A stretch of DNA of 64,000 nucleotides from NCBI GenBank assembly GCA_903877135.1, contig CAIRCN010000038.1, positions 142,902-206,901 of the forward strand. Reading direction: 5' to 3'. The notes under the pieces are model-generated. The model was not told the origin of the DNA. It did not search any database and saw only the letters and a program-made list of their open reading frames with translations. Shown here piece after piece: positions 43,281 to 53,124 of the stretch. Position 1 is the stretch's first letter, and each line of letters starts with the position of its first letter. The position numbers and the translations under genes are program-made. This stretch comes from an uncultured Opitutia bacterium. Lineage in GTDB: Bacteria > Verrucomicrobiota > Verrucomicrobiia > Opitutales > Opitutaceae.

Positions 43281-44678
43281 TTATTCCCCAGCCTGATCTG
43301 TCCCGCCGCCGCGTTTCAACCGATGGCGCACGACATCTCGCGACACGCCGAGCAGCCGGGCCGCCGCGGAGACATTGCCGCCGGCTTGGCGGACGGCGAG
43401 GGTAACAAGTTCGTCGATGGCTGTTTCCAGCAGAAATCCGCTTTCCGGAAAAATAAAACCCGGCCGAAACCATCTGGCCGACGCTCCACTACCGTCTGAC
43501 TCGCCCGCGGTTAGGTGCGCGAATTCGAGCCCGAGGTCGCTACCGAACACGACTGCGCGCTCGATCTCGTGGGCGAGCTCGCGGACGTTGCCCGGCCACC
43601 GGTAGGTCCGCAACCGCATCCGTCCCGCCGTCGGGATGGCAGCCGGTTTCAAACCATAGCGCCGACACACGCGCGCCAGTAGCGCCTCCGCCAGCGATTC
43701 GATGTCGGCGCCCCGCTCGCGCAGCGGCGACAGGCTCACGCGAAACAGGTCGAGCCGGTGCAGCAAGTCCTCGCGAAACCGCCCCGCCCGCACCAGCTCG
43801 CGCAAATCGGCGCTGGTCGCAGCAATGATTCGCACATCCACCGGAATCGGCCGGCTCGCGCCCACCCGTCGCAACGCCCCGTCCTCCAGCACCGTCAGCA
43901 ATTTCGCCTGCAACGAGGGCGCGAGGCTCGGCAGCTCGTCGAGAAACAGCGTGCCGCCATCCGCGGCCTCCAGCAGGCCGATACGCGCGGCCTTCGCGTC
44001 GGTGAACGCCCCGCGTTCGTGCCCAAACAGCTCCGCCTCGGCAAGCGACTCCGGCAGCGCCGAGCAATTTAGCTCCACCAACGGCCCGTCCGCCCGCGGA
44101 CCGTGCCGGTGAATCCACCGCGCGGCCGCCGTCTTGCCCGTGCCCGTCTCGCCCTCGATTAGCACCGGCGGCAGCCTCGTGCCGAGCCGCCGGTCGGCCG
44201 CAGTGATTTTCAGCAACTGCTCCTGCAAAGCGGCCAGGCTTTTGCCAAAGAAAAACTCTTCCTCTTGTCCGCGGCGAAATTCATCGGCTCGCAGTTTTTG
44301 CTGACTGCGCCGCGCCTGCGCGAACCGCAACGGCAGTTCGCCCGGATCGAACGGCTTCACGAGGTAATCCGCTGCGCCCGCCCGCAGCGCCTCGACTGCG
44401 CCCGCCACCCCTCCCTCGGCCGTCATCACGATCACGCTGGTCGTCGCGGGAAAAACTTTCTCACGCAGCAGGTCCGTGCCACGGCCGTCCGGCAGATTGA
44501 CATCGATCAGCGCCGCGTCGAACGGGAGCGACTCCGCCGCGCGCCGCGCCTCGGCCACCGTGCCCAGCGCCGTCACTTCCGCACCGGCCTTGGTGAGAAA
44601 TCCCGCGAGGCGTTTGCGCAGCAGGACTTCGTCTTCCAGAAGCAGAAAACTCAAACCGGCGAGCTGGGTCTGGAGCAT
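43281..44678 (-). CDS. Sigma54-dependent response regulator (NtrC family)
   Basis: The 465-residue protein has a receiver domain (LLLEDEVLLRKRLAGFL, phospho-acceptor Asp59 in ALIDVNLPDGRG, KPF at residues 108-110). An AAA+ domain follows (Walker A GETGTGKT at 176-183, FLDELPSL, WPGNVRELAHE), then a Fis-type helix-turn-helix (NVSAAARLLGVSRDVVRHRL). The sigma54-contact loop reads GAFTDA (223-228) instead of GAFTGA. It should activate sigma54 promoters on phosphorylation, probably by the histidine kinase at 39445-40854. A weak hairpin (GGGGA/TCCCC, 43276-43289) after the stop could end its transcript. Confidence 0.92.
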   Translation of the reverse strand: MLQTQLAGLSFLLLEDEVLLRKRLAGFLTKAGAEVTALGTVAEARRAAESLPFDAALIDVNLPDGRGTDLLREKVFPATTSVIVMTAEGGVAGAVEALRAGAADYLVKPFDPGELPLRFAQARRSQQKLRADEFRRGQEEEFFFGKSLAALQEQLLKITAADRRLGTRLPPVLIEGETGTGKTAAARWIHRHGPRADGPLVELNCSALPESLAEAELFGHERGAFTDAKAARIGLLEAADGGTLFLDELPSLAPSLQAKLLTVLEDGALRRVGASRPIPVDVRIIAATSADLRELVRAGRFREDLLHRLDLFRVSLSPLRERGADIESLAEALLARVCRRYGLKPAAIPTAGRMRLRTYRWPGNVRELAHEIERAVVFGSDLGLEFAHLTAGESDGSGASARWFRPGFIFPESGFLLETAIDELVTLAVRQAGGNVSAAARLLGVSRDVVRHRLKRGGGTDQAGE

Positions 44679-44687
44679 TGGGCGACT

Positions 44688-44897
44688 CTATGCTGCTGGC
44701 GGGGCTTCATCTTTTTTCGCCGAACAAGTGTTGATTCCCAACAGCCCGTAAGGCGGACAGAAGCGGAAAATTCCCGTGAGCAGCGGCAGGAGGCCGATCA
44801 GGCCCCACCAATTCTTATAATAACAGCCGGCGCCCAGCAGCGCCACGCCGACGACGATGCGAATGACCCGATCAACCGTTCCAACATTTGTTTTCAT
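44688..44897 (-). CDS. DUF2892 small membrane protein
   Basis: The 69-residue protein begins MKTNVGTVDRVIRIVVGVALL and has two hydrophobic segments (IVVGVALLGAGCYY and GLIGLLPLLTGIF). It ends in CPPYGLLGINTC, the pattern of DUF2892 (YgaP-like transmembrane) proteins. A Shine-Dalgarno-like GAAGGA lies 12 bases before the ATG. The function is unknown; family members often pair with rhodanese or sulfur metabolism, but no such gene is nearby. It lies between the gamma-carbonic anhydrase and the response regulator on the same strand. Confidence 0.8.
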   Translation of the reverse strand: MKTNVGTVDRVIRIVVGVALLGAGCYYKNWWGLIGLLPLLTGIFRFCPPYGLLGINTCSAKKDEAPPAA

Positions 44898-44951
44898 AGG
44901 GGGTTTCCTTCTTCGCCCCGGATTTTGGCCCGAAAACCACCACCACGCCAC

Positions 44952-45497
44952 TCAAATGTTTCCCGCTGGCCGGCCGGTCAGCGCCGCATGCGCCCGGGCC
45001 ACCTCGGTATATTTCTCCGCCCATGGACGTAGACTCGCCTTCTCTGCCGCCGTGAGAGGACGGATAATTTTGGCCGGCGAGCCGTAGACCATCGAGCCTG
45101 GCGGGCACCGAAAACCCTGCGGCACGAGCGAATTCGCCCCGACGATGCTGCGCGCGCCGATGTGCGCGCCATCGAGCAGCGTGGCGCCCATGCCGATCAG
45201 ACACTCGTCCTCCACAGTGCAGGCGTGGATGATCGCGGCATGGCCGATCGTGCACCAAGCACCGATGATGGCTGAGCGTTCGTCATCCAAATGCACGACG
45301 GCGTTGTCCTGAACATTGGTGCCCTCGCCGACGCGGATCTCCTGGATGTCGCCACGCAGCACGGCGCCGTAAAACACGCTGCTGCGCGGGCCGAGCACCA
45401 CGTCGCCGACGACGGTGGCGTTGGCCGCGACAAAGAGGGCGCGGGCAGTGTCGGGCGTTTGGCCGAGGTAACGGGCGAGGCGTTCGGGGACGGTCAT
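44952..45497 (-). CDS. Gamma-carbonic anhydrase-like (YrdA/CaiE family) protein
   Basis: The 181-residue protein shows left-handed beta-helix hexapeptide repeats (ANATVVGDVVLGPRSSVFYGAVLRGDIQEIRVGEG). Candidate metal-binding histidines are in NAVVHLDD and TIGHAAIIHAC, and the GMGATLLDGAHIGARS and YGSPAKIIRPL segments are typical of the family. The enzyme may hydrate carbon dioxide, though many members have no proven activity. The ATG at 45497 lies 4 bases from the end of the upstream permease gene, so it is probably co-transcribed with the nucleoside transporter. Confidence 0.9.
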   Translation of the reverse strand: MTVPERLARYLGQTPDTARALFVAANATVVGDVVLGPRSSVFYGAVLRGDIQEIRVGEGTNVQDNAVVHLDDERSAIIGAWCTIGHAAIIHACTVEDECLIGMGATLLDGAHIGARSIVGANSLVPQGFRCPPGSMVYGSPAKIIRPLTAAEKASLRPWAEKYTEVARAHAALTGRPAGNI

Positions 45498-45501
45498 GGT
45501 G

Positions 45502-46476
45502 TCATTTTTCCTTCGCGTAAGGCGTGCCGATGGCTCGCGGCGCGACCGCCTTGCCGACAAAGCCCGCCAGGAGCAGCACCGTCAGCGCGTAGGGCAGCGC
45601 CAAAATGAACTGCACCGGAATCACGCCCACCAGTGGCAGCGCCACGCCCTGCAGGCGCGTCGCGAGCGCATCAGTGAATGCGAACAGCAGGCACGCGCCG
45701 AGTGTGGGCCACGGTTTCCACTTGCCGAAGATAAGCGCCGCAAGCGCGAGGTAGCCTTTGCCCGCCGTCATGTCTCGCACGAAACCTGCGCTGGCCGCCG
45801 TCGAGAGGTAGGTGCCGGCCACGCCGCAGAGCAGCCCGGAGATCAGCACCGCCTGGTAGCGCAGGCCGTTGACGGAGATGCCGGCAGTGTCCACGGCGAG
45901 GGGATTTTCGCCGACGGCGCGGAGCCGCAAACCGAAGCGCGTGCGGTAGAGCACCCAAGCGCTCGCCGGGACCAGCCCCGCCGCGAAATAGACGATGAGG
46001 CTGTGACCGCTCAGCAACTCGGCGTAGAGCAGCCCGGGCAGCGCCACGTCGCGCGCCTGCTGCGCCCACGGCCAGACGAGTTCGCGGAAACGTTGTCCCG
46101 CGCCGTCGAGCTGCGGCGTCTGGCCGCCGAGGCCGAACCACGCCAGCGCGAGCGTCGGCCCGAGTCCCGCGACCATGATGTTGACCGCCATCGCCGCCAC
46201 GACCTGGTTGCCGCGGTGCGTGATGCACGCGTAGCCGAGCAGCAGCGCCAGCGTCAACGCGGTGGCGACGCCCGCGGCCAGCCCGAGCCACGCCGAGCCG
46301 GTGACAGCGGAGACTGCGGCGGCGGCGAACGCCGCGCCGAGCATCTTGCCCTCGAGCCCGAGGTCGATCACGCCGGAGCGTTCGGAGAACATCCCCGCTA
46401 GCGCCGCCAGCAGGAGCGGCGTGGCGACGCGCAGCGTGGCCGCCAAGGTGAGGACGATGAGCGTGTAGGTTTCCAT
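45502..46476 (-). CDS. Nucleoside-type ABC transporter permease (second)
   Basis: The 324-residue protein has about eight to nine hydrophobic helices. It carries MFSERSGVIDLGLEGKMLGAAF, a conserved motif of BMP-type nucleoside transporter permeases, RLRAVGENPLAVDTAGI, and a C-terminal LPYALTVLLLAGFVGK. It belongs to the BPD_transp_2 fold. The start at 46476 overlaps the stop of the first permease (TGATG). The longer frame upstream crosses the other permease in a different frame and is not used. Confidence 0.9.
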   Translation of the reverse strand: METYTLIVLTLAATLRVATPLLLAALAGMFSERSGVIDLGLEGKMLGAAFAAAAVSAVTGSAWLGLAAGVATALTLALLLGYACITHRGNQVVAAMAVNIMVAGLGPTLALAWFGLGGQTPQLDGAGQRFRELVWPWAQQARDVALPGLLYAELLSGHSLIVYFAAGLVPASAWVLYRTRFGLRLRAVGENPLAVDTAGISVNGLRYQAVLISGLLCGVAGTYLSTAASAGFVRDMTAGKGYLALAALIFGKWKPWPTLGACLLFAFTDALATRLQGVALPLVGVIPVQFILALPYALTVLLLAGFVGKAVAPRAIGTPYAKEK

Positions 46477-47585
46477 CACTCCTCCCCTCCCCTGTTGCCA
46501 AACATTGCGACGACCCTCGCCAGCGGAGCGCGAAACACATTCTCCAGCGCGCCGCAGAATAGAATCACCAGCCCCTGGATGACGACGACCATGTCGCGGT
46601 TCACCTTCGGCATGTCGAACGAGAGCTGCGAGCCACCCTGCGCCAACGCGCCGAACAGCACTGCGGCGAGGATGACGCCAAGCGGCCGGTTGCGTCCCAT
46701 CAGCGCCACCGCGATGCCCACGAAGCCCGCGCCACCCGGAAAATCGATGAGGATGCGGTGCTGCGACCCCATGAGTTCGTTGAGCCCGAGGCAGCCGGCG
46801 AGCGCGCCCGAGAGCAGCATCGCGCCGATGATGATGCGCGGCGGCAAAATCCCGGCATAAACCGCGGCGTCCGGACTCTGCCCGGCGACCCGCAGCGCGT
46901 AGCCCCAGCGCGTCCGCCAGATGAAAACCGACACGAAGGCCGCCGCGAGCAGCGCGAGCAGGAACGCGAGGTTCAGCGGTGTCGCCGTAAACGTCACGCC
47001 GACCTTCGCGAGCAACTCGTGCGCCGCGGGCATGACAGCGTGGGCGGAAAATTCGCGTGACTCGGGCGACTGCTGGCCGGGCCGGATGAGGACGTTGACC
47101 AGCAGGTAGGTCATCAGCGCCGACGCAAGGAAGTTGAACATGATCGTCGTGATCACGATGTGGCTGCCCCGGCGCGCCTGCAGCCAGGCCGGGATGAAGG
47201 CCCACGCCGCGCCACCGAGCGCGCCCGCCAGGACCGCCAGCGGAAACACCGCCCAAAACGGCCACGCACCCAGCCACAGACAGACAAGGCCCGTGCCGAG
47301 TCCGCCGATGTAGGCCTGCCCCTCGGCGCCGATGTTGAAGAGGCCCGCGTGATAGGCGACCGCGACGGCGAGGCCCGTGAAGATGAAGTTCGTGGTGTAG
47401 TAGAGGGTGTAGCCCACCGCTTCCTGCGAGCCAAACGCGCCTGCGCTCATCAACTTCAGGGCGGCCCACGGGCTCTCTCCGAGAATCTTCACGATGACAC
47501 CGGACAGCACGAGCGCGGCCAGCAGGTTTACGAGCGGCAGTAGGCCCAGCTCGGCCCAGCGCGGAAGCTTGGCCGTCGCGCTCAT
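46476..47585 (-). CDS. Nucleoside-type ABC transporter permease (first)
   Basis: The 369-residue protein is hydrophobic throughout. It carries the family motif LFNIGAEGQAYIGGLG, GSHIVITTIMFNFLASAL, RVAGQSPDAAVYAGI and GGAGFVGIAVALMGRNRPLGVI. These mark it as the YufP/NupB-like partner of the second permease. It overlaps the ATPase gene by 4 bases (ATGA) and the second permease by a base, so the set is translationally coupled. Confidence 0.92.
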   Translation of the reverse strand: MSATAKLPRWAELGLLPLVNLLAALVLSGVIVKILGESPWAALKLMSAGAFGSQEAVGYTLYYTTNFIFTGLAVAVAYHAGLFNIGAEGQAYIGGLGTGLVCLWLGAWPFWAVFPLAVLAGALGGAAWAFIPAWLQARRGSHIVITTIMFNFLASALMTYLLVNVLIRPGQQSPESREFSAHAVMPAAHELLAKVGVTFTATPLNLAFLLALLAAAFVSVFIWRTRWGYALRVAGQSPDAAVYAGILPPRIIIGAMLLSGALAGCLGLNELMGSQHRILIDFPGGAGFVGIAVALMGRNRPLGVILAAVLFGALAQGGSQLSFDMPKVNRDMVVVIQGLVILFCGALENVFRAPLARVVAMFGNRGGEE

Positions 47586-49123
47586 GCATGCCCCTCCCCA
47601 CGCACGCCGGCCATCATCAGGCCGAGCTTTTCCTCCGTCGCATCCGCGCTTGCCACCTCACCCACAATCTCCCCGCAGTTCATCACGAGAATGCGGTCGG
47701 CCAGCCCGAGAATTTCCTCCAGCTCGACCGAGACGAGCAGCACCGCCTTCCCGGCGTCGCGCAGGGCCACGAGCTGCCGGTGGATGAATTCGATGGCGCC
47801 GATGTCCACGCCGCGCGTCGGCTGGCCGACCAGCAACACGCTGGGGTCGGCGTCGATCTCGCGGGCGAGCACGAGCTTTTGCTGATTGCCGCCGGAAAAG
47901 GACGCCAGCCGCAGTTCCGGGTCCGGCGGGCGCACATCGTAACCCGCCATCTTTTTCTCGCAGCCCGCCAGAATCGCCGTCCGGTCGAGCAGCAGGCCGC
48001 GGTTGTAAGCCGGGCGGTCGTGATACCCGAGGATGGCGTTCGCCTGAGCGGAAAACGCGGCGACGACGCCCATCCGCAACCGGTCCTCCGGCACATGCGC
48101 CAGCCCCAACCCGCGGCGCGCGCGGGCATCGAGCTCCTCGCGCACGAGGTCGCAGCCGTTCAGCCGAATTTCGCCACGGCTCGACGCGACGATTCCCGCC
48201 AGCGCCTCGAGCAATTCCGACTGGCCATTGCCGGCCACGCCGGCGATGCCGACGATTTCGCCGGCGCGCACCTCGAAGCTGACGCCTTTCACGCGCGCCA
48301 CGCCGCGCCGGTCGCGCACCTCCAGATCCTGCACCGCGAGCCGCGCCGCGCCGGGCTGGGCGGGGCCTTTCTCGACCTGCAGGAGCACGGCGCGCCCGAC
48401 CATTTTCTCGGCGAGCTCGCGGACCGATGTCTCCGCCGTCGCCACTTCGGCGACGACCGCGCCCTGGCGCATGACGGTCACGCGGTCGGTCACGGCCATG
48501 ATCTCACGCAGTTTGTGTGTGACGAAAATGACGGCCTTGCCCTGCTCGCGCAGGCGGCCGAGCAGTTGGAAAAGCTGCGCGGCCTCCTGCGGCGTGAGCA
48601 CGGCGGTCGGCTCGTCGAGAATCAGAATCTCTGCGCCGCGGTAGAGCGCCTTGAGGATTTCCACGCGCTGCTGCACGCCGACGGGCAGCTCGGAGACCAT
48701 GGCGTCGAGCGGCACCTCGAGGCCGTAGTCGTGGGCAAGTTTTTTGAGTTCCTCCCGTGCATGGGCGAGGCTGGCGGCGAGCCGCGCACCGCGCTCGACG
48801 CCAAGTATGACGTTTTCCAGCACAGTGAAATTCTCCACAAGCATGAAGTGCTGGTGCACCATGCCGATGCCGGCCGCGATGGCGGCGTGCGGCGCGTGGA
48901 TGTCCACGCGCCGACCGTGGATCAGCATTTCCCCCGCGTCGGCGCGGTGGAAACCATAGACGATGTTCATCAGCGTGGACTTGCCCGCGCCGTTCTCACC
49001 GATGAGCCCGTGCACGCTGCCGGCGGCGACGGAGAAATCGACGCCGCGATTGGCGTGCACCGCACCAAAGCGCTTATCGATGCCGCGCAACTCGAGCGCC
49101 GGGACTCCGGGAGCGCGGTTCAC
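47582..49123 (-). CDS. Nucleoside-type ABC transporter ATPase, tandem domains
   Basis: The 513-residue protein has two ABC domains. The first has Walker A LIGENGAGKSTLMNIVYG, a Q-loop region MVHQHFMLVENFTV and Walker B ILILDEPTAVLTP. The second has a degenerate P-loop GVAGNGQSELLE, signature FSGGNQQKLVLAREI and LLVGQPTRGVDIGA. This matches the sugar/nucleoside class (YufO/NupO-like). It would energise uptake of nucleosides bound by the BMP-type protein encoded upstream. Confidence 0.92.
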   Translation of the reverse strand: MNRAPGVPALELRGIDKRFGAVHANRGVDFSVAAGSVHGLIGENGAGKSTLMNIVYGFHRADAGEMLIHGRRVDIHAPHAAIAAGIGMVHQHFMLVENFTVLENVILGVERGARLAASLAHAREELKKLAHDYGLEVPLDAMVSELPVGVQQRVEILKALYRGAEILILDEPTAVLTPQEAAQLFQLLGRLREQGKAVIFVTHKLREIMAVTDRVTVMRQGAVVAEVATAETSVRELAEKMVGRAVLLQVEKGPAQPGAARLAVQDLEVRDRRGVARVKGVSFEVRAGEIVGIAGVAGNGQSELLEALAGIVASSRGEIRLNGCDLVREELDARARRGLGLAHVPEDRLRMGVVAAFSAQANAILGYHDRPAYNRGLLLDRTAILAGCEKKMAGYDVRPPDPELRLASFSGGNQQKLVLAREIDADPSVLLVGQPTRGVDIGAIEFIHRQLVALRDAGKAVLLVSVELEEILGLADRILVMNCGEIVGEVASADATEEKLGLMMAGVRGEGHA

Positions 49124-50103
49124 TGCGCCTTGTATTCCGAGACCTTGAGCCTGCCGCTGATGATGTCGGCCTTCGCCTGCCTCAGGCGGGCCTCGCTCGC
49201 CGGCGTGATGAGCGCGCGATTATGCTGGTCCAGCGAAAAATCGACGCCCTCCTCGGCGAGGCCGAGCACGAGTTTACCAGGCTTCCACGTTCCGTCCTTC
49301 GCCCCCATGAATGCCTTGTAGACAGCGACGTCGACGCGCTTGACCGCTGAGGTCAGCACGCTGCCGGGATGTAGGTAGTCTTGGTTGCTGTCACAGCCGA
49401 TGCTGAGGAGCCCGGCGTCGGCCGCCGCCTGCATCACCCCAAGCCCGGTCGCGCCCGCCGCGTGAAACACCACGTCCACACCGCGCCCAAACTGGCTCTT
49501 GGCGAGCTCCGCGCCCCTCGTCGGATCGCCCCACGCCGTGGGCGTCGTGCCGGTCATGTTCTCGACTACCTCCACGCTGGGGTTCACGTAGTGCGCGCCC
49601 TCGCTGTAGCCGAGGGCGAACTTGCGGATCAAGGGAATGTCCATGCCGCCGACGAAGCCGACCTTGCCCGTCTTCGAGGCGAGCGCTGCCGCCATGCCGC
49701 ATAGAAACGAGGACTCCTGTTCGCGGAAGTTGACGGACTCTACGTTCGGCAGATCCACCACCGCGTCGATGATGACAAATTTCACGGCGGGGAACTGCTT
49801 CGCCACGCGTTCAACCGCGGAGGCCTGGGTGAAGCCCACGGCGACGATCACGGTGGCGCCGCGTTTGGCCAGCTGCGCCATGGCCTGCTCGCGCTGGGCG
49901 GCATTGGTGATCTCAAATTCGCGGAAGGCGACGCCGGTTTCCTTCTTGAACCGCTCGGCGCCTTCGCTGGCCGACTGGTTGAACGAGCGGTCAAATTTCC
50001 CGCCAAAATCATAGACGATAGCGGGTAGAAAATTCCCGGCGTGGACCACGGAAACCACACCGAGCACGAACAAGGAGGTAGCAAAACGGTAGAGAGAAAT
50101 CAT
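49120..50103 (-). CDS. BMP family (PnrA-like) nucleoside-binding protein
   Basis: The 327-residue protein has a cleaved signal peptide (FATSLFVLGVVSVVHA-GN) and no lipobox Cys, so it is probably a soluble periplasmic protein. YDFGGKFDRSFNQSASEGAERF and VGFTQASAVERVAKQFP, then VGFVGGMDIPLIRKFALGY and FHAAGATGLGVMQAA are classical BMP/PnrA segments that bind purine nucleosides. It overlaps the ATPase gene by 4 bases and starts a four-gene transporter operon running to 45502. Confidence 0.92.
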   Translation of the reverse strand: MISLYRFATSLFVLGVVSVVHAGNFLPAIVYDFGGKFDRSFNQSASEGAERFKKETGVAFREFEITNAAQREQAMAQLAKRGATVIVAVGFTQASAVERVAKQFPAVKFVIIDAVVDLPNVESVNFREQESSFLCGMAAALASKTGKVGFVGGMDIPLIRKFALGYSEGAHYVNPSVEVVENMTGTTPTAWGDPTRGAELAKSQFGRGVDVVFHAAGATGLGVMQAAADAGLLSIGCDSNQDYLHPGSVLTSAVKRVDVAVYKAFMGAKDGTWKPGKLVLGLAEEGVDFSLDQHNRALITPASEARLRQAKADIISGRLKVSEYKAQ

Positions 50104-50201
50104 CGGGTAAAACGGGTGACTCGCGAGACCGTGCTAAAAAGCCCAAGGCTAATCAATGCCCATCCGGCAGACCATGCAACTCTGACGAACCAACCCACCG
50201 G

Positions 50202-50582
50202 CTATTTTCTATACCAGCTACCGTCGCCACGCTGCAGCCAAGCGCCCGGGACACTATCTGCGGCGATTTGCCGGGCCTGCGCCCGCCCGACCTGGTCCGC
50301 GGAAGCGCGGGTCTGTTTCGCGATCGCTGCGTAGATCATCCCACGATCGCGGTTCTCGCCGGCCATGACGTCGCCGGCCTCGACGATGCCATCGCGTAGC
50401 AACTCGACGAACCCGCAGTTGTTTTCGCCGAGCTCACCTTTTACCTTGAACTGATCGAGCGATGCGAGGCGCTGCGCCATCCTCTGCTTGGCAGCGCCGA
50501 GGTCGTCCTCCGGCGCCGGCGATGCGGCCGCAAGCCCGAGCGAGCAACCGACCAGAAATAGGCAAAGCAGGAATGTTCTCAC
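50202..50582 (-). CDS. DUF1318 (YdbL-like) small exported protein
   Basis: From a GTG at 50582 the 126-residue protein has a hydrophobic N-terminus with LVGC, either a lipoprotein lipobox or a signal peptide cleaved at AAA-SP. The mature part is DUF1318-like: [43 protein letters not shown] and [13 protein letters not shown]. The start overlaps the glgP stop (GTGA), which is why the frame is hidden inside a longer spurious one. In enterobacteria the family sits by YnbE/YdbH, which act in phospholipid transport; those partners are absent here. Confidence 0.78.
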   Translation of the reverse strand: MRTFLLCLFLVGCSLGLAAASPAPEDDLGAAKQRMAQRLASLDQFKVKGELGENNCGFVELLRDGIVEAGDVMAGENRDRGMIYAAIAKQTRASADQVGRAQARQIAADSVPGAWLQRGDGSWYRK

Positions 50583-53074
50583 GGCACAGGCATGGTCGTT
50601 AGCCCCCAAATCTGGTCCGCGTATTCGCGGATGGTCCGGTCGCTGGAGAACTTGCCGACGCGCGCGGTATTGAGGATTGCCATCTTCGCCCAACATGCCT
50701 GATCGCGATACGCGGCGTCGACCCGCGCCTGGCAGTCGCTGTAGGCGCGGAAGTCGGCCAACACCATGAAGGGGTCGCCGTGGAGCAGCGTGTTCTGCAC
50801 CATCGCAAACGCCCCGTGCTCTCCGGGTGTGAAGAAATCGCTCCCGATCCAGTCGACGACGGCGCGCAATTCCTCGTCCTGCTGGTAGACATCGTAGGGG
50901 CGGTAGCCCCGCGCGCGCAGCGCCTCGACCTCGTCCACCGTCATACCGAAGATGAAGATGTTGTCGTCGCCGACCTCCTCCTTGATCTCGACGTTGGCGC
51001 CGTCGAGCGTGCCGATGGTGAGAGCGCCGTTGAGCGCGAGCTTCATGTTGCCCGTGCCCGAGGCCTCTTTGCCGGCGGTGGAAATCTGCTCCGAGAGGTC
51101 CGCGGCGGGAATGATCTTTTCCGCGAGCGAAACACGGTAGTTCGGGAGAAAGGCAACCTTGAGCTTGTTGCCGAGGCGCTCGTCGCCGTTGATGCGGGCA
51201 CCGACCATGTTGATGGCGCGGATGATGTTTTTCGCGAGGTCGTAGCCGGGCGCGGCTTTGGCCGCGAAGACGAAGACCCGCGGCACGATGTCGAGCCCGG
51301 GATTCTGGAGGAGCCGGCGGTAAAGCGCGAGGATATGGAGCAGGTTGAGGTGCTGCCGTTTGTATTCGTGCAGGCGCTTGATTTGCACGTCGAAGAGCGC
51401 GTCGGACGACACCTCGATGCCGCACTCGGTCTTGATGACAGCGGCGAGGTCGGCCTTATTGGCGCGCTTGATCGCCATGAACTCGCGCTGGAAGGCGGCG
51501 TTGCCGGCAAATTTCTCTAGTCCCCTCAGGAGGTCGAGGTTGCGCACCCAAGCGTCGCTGCCGAGCTTGCGGGTGAGGAGCGCGGCGAGGCGCGGGTTGC
51601 ACTCGAGCAGCCAGCGGCGCGGCGTGATGCCGTTGGTCTTGTTCTGGAATTTGCCGGGATAGAGCGCGTCGAAGTCGGCGAACAGGTGCTTGCGCAGGAG
51701 TTCGGTGTGAAGCGCCGCCACGCCGTTAACGGCGTGGGAACCGACAACGGCGATGTTGGCCATGCGCACCATCTTGCCGCCGTTCTCCTCGATGAAGGAG
51801 CAGCCGCGCTTCTTATCATTGTCTCCCGGCCATTTCGCCTCGACGACGAGCATGAGCTTCGCGTTGAGGTCGTAGATGATCTGGAGGTGTCGTGGGAGCA
51901 CGCGCTCGAAGAGCGGCACGCCCCAGCGCTCTAGTGCCTCTGGCAGGAGGGTGTGGTTTGTGTAGCCGAAGGTGCGGGTGACGATTCCCCACGCCTCGTC
52001 CCACGGGCGGTTTTGCTCGTCGATGAGGATGCGCATGAGCTCGATCACGGCGATCGCTGGATGCGTGTCGTTGAGCTGGATGGCGACCTGCGCAGAGAAA
52101 TTGGACCAGGAGTTACGCTTGTCGCGGAAGTGCCGGCGGATGATGTCGCGCAGCGAACAGGCGACGAAGAAATACTGCTGCACAAGGCGCAGTTCCTTGC
52201 CGTTTTCGGTCTTGTCATTCGGGTAAAGCACCTTCGAGACGCTCTCGTTGACCGCCTTCTCCTGCACGGCCTCGACGTAGCCGCCGCGGTTAAAGGCCGC
52301 GAGGTCGAAGTCCGCCGTGGCGCGCGCGGACCAGAGGCGGAGGATGTTGACGGTCTTGGTGCCGTAACCGGCGGTCGGGATGTCGTGCGCGACACCGAGG
52401 AGCGTCTTCGTGTCGACCCAGCGAGGGCGGTAGTTGCCGCGGTCATCGAAGACGTTTTCCACGCGGCCGTAGAGTTGGATCTCCTGCGAAAAATCGGGAT
52501 GGATCACCTCCCAAGGACTGCCAAAAACCCGCCAGCGGTCGGGGTGCTCAGTCTGGTGGCCATTGACGAACTCCTGTTTGAACAGACCAAATTCGTAGTA
52601 GATGCCGTAGCCGACGGCTGGGAAATCCTGCGTGGCCATCGAATCGAGGAAACACGCCGCCAGCCGGCCGAGACCGCCGTTGCCAAGACCCATGTCGACC
52701 TCGGCCTCGCGCACCTGGTCGAAATCCACGTCGAGCCCGGCCAGTGCGGCGCGCGCCGTCTCATGCAGGCCGGTGGCGAGCAGATTGGACTCGAAGAGCC
52801 GGCCGATCAGGTATTCCAGCGAGAAATAATAGACGCGGCGGACGTTGTTCGTCGCATGGACCGACTGCGTCGAGATCATCCGCTCGTGGATCGTGTCGCG
52901 CACGGCGAGGGCCGTGGCAACCCACCAGTCGCGCGCCGTGGCGCCGCCCTGATGGCGGGCCAGTGTGGAGGTGAGGTGCCGCAGGATGAGCGAGCGCAGC
53001 ACCACCTCGGGCGGATCCAGGTGGGGGCGTCCGACGGCGTTGGAAGGAGCGGGAGACTTGGTGTCAGCAGGCAT
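50579..53074 (-). CDS. glgP: Glycogen/starch/alpha-glucan phosphorylase
   Basis: GlgP releases glucose-1-phosphate from alpha-1,4-glucans. The 831-residue protein has normal length. It shows [76 protein letters not shown] and the PLP-lysine motif [38 protein letters not shown] follows. No other glycogen gene is in the window. It overlaps the DUF1318 gene by 4 bases and follows mutL after about 50 bases. Confidence 0.96.
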   Translation of the reverse strand: MPADTKSPAPSNAVGRPHLDPPEVVLRSLILRHLTSTLARHQGGATARDWWVATALAVRDTIHERMISTQSVHATNNVRRVYYFSLEYLIGRLFESNLLATGLHETARAALAGLDVDFDQVREAEVDMGLGNGGLGRLAACFLDSMATQDFPAVGYGIYYEFGLFKQEFVNGHQTEHPDRWRVFGSPWEVIHPDFSQEIQLYGRVENVFDDRGNYRPRWVDTKTLLGVAHDIPTAGYGTKTVNILRLWSARATADFDLAAFNRGGYVEAVQEKAVNESVSKVLYPNDKTENGKELRLVQQYFFVACSLRDIIRRHFRDKRNSWSNFSAQVAIQLNDTHPAIAVIELMRILIDEQNRPWDEAWGIVTRTFGYTNHTLLPEALERWGVPLFERVLPRHLQIIYDLNAKLMLVVEAKWPGDNDKKRGCSFIEENGGKMVRMANIAVVGSHAVNGVAALHTELLRKHLFADFDALYPGKFQNKTNGITPRRWLLECNPRLAALLTRKLGSDAWVRNLDLLRGLEKFAGNAAFQREFMAIKRANKADLAAVIKTECGIEVSSDALFDVQIKRLHEYKRQHLNLLHILALYRRLLQNPGLDIVPRVFVFAAKAAPGYDLAKNIIRAINMVGARINGDERLGNKLKVAFLPNYRVSLAEKIIPAADLSEQISTAGKEASGTGNMKLALNGALTIGTLDGANVEIKEEVGDDNIFIFGMTVDEVEALRARGYRPYDVYQQDEELRAVVDWIGSDFFTPGEHGAFAMVQNTLLHGDPFMVLADFRAYSDCQARVDAAYRDQACWAKMAILNTARVGKFSSDRTIREYADQIWGLTTMPVP

Positions 53075-53124
53075 AGATATGGGAAAGGCCGTCGGACCGT
53101 GCCACGCGGGGAAGGCGGTGGCGA

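Noticed and set aside
47588..49321. A 577-residue frame antisense to the ABC ATPase gene
   Set aside because: It is the complement of a well-supported gene and shows His/Asp-rich shadow composition.
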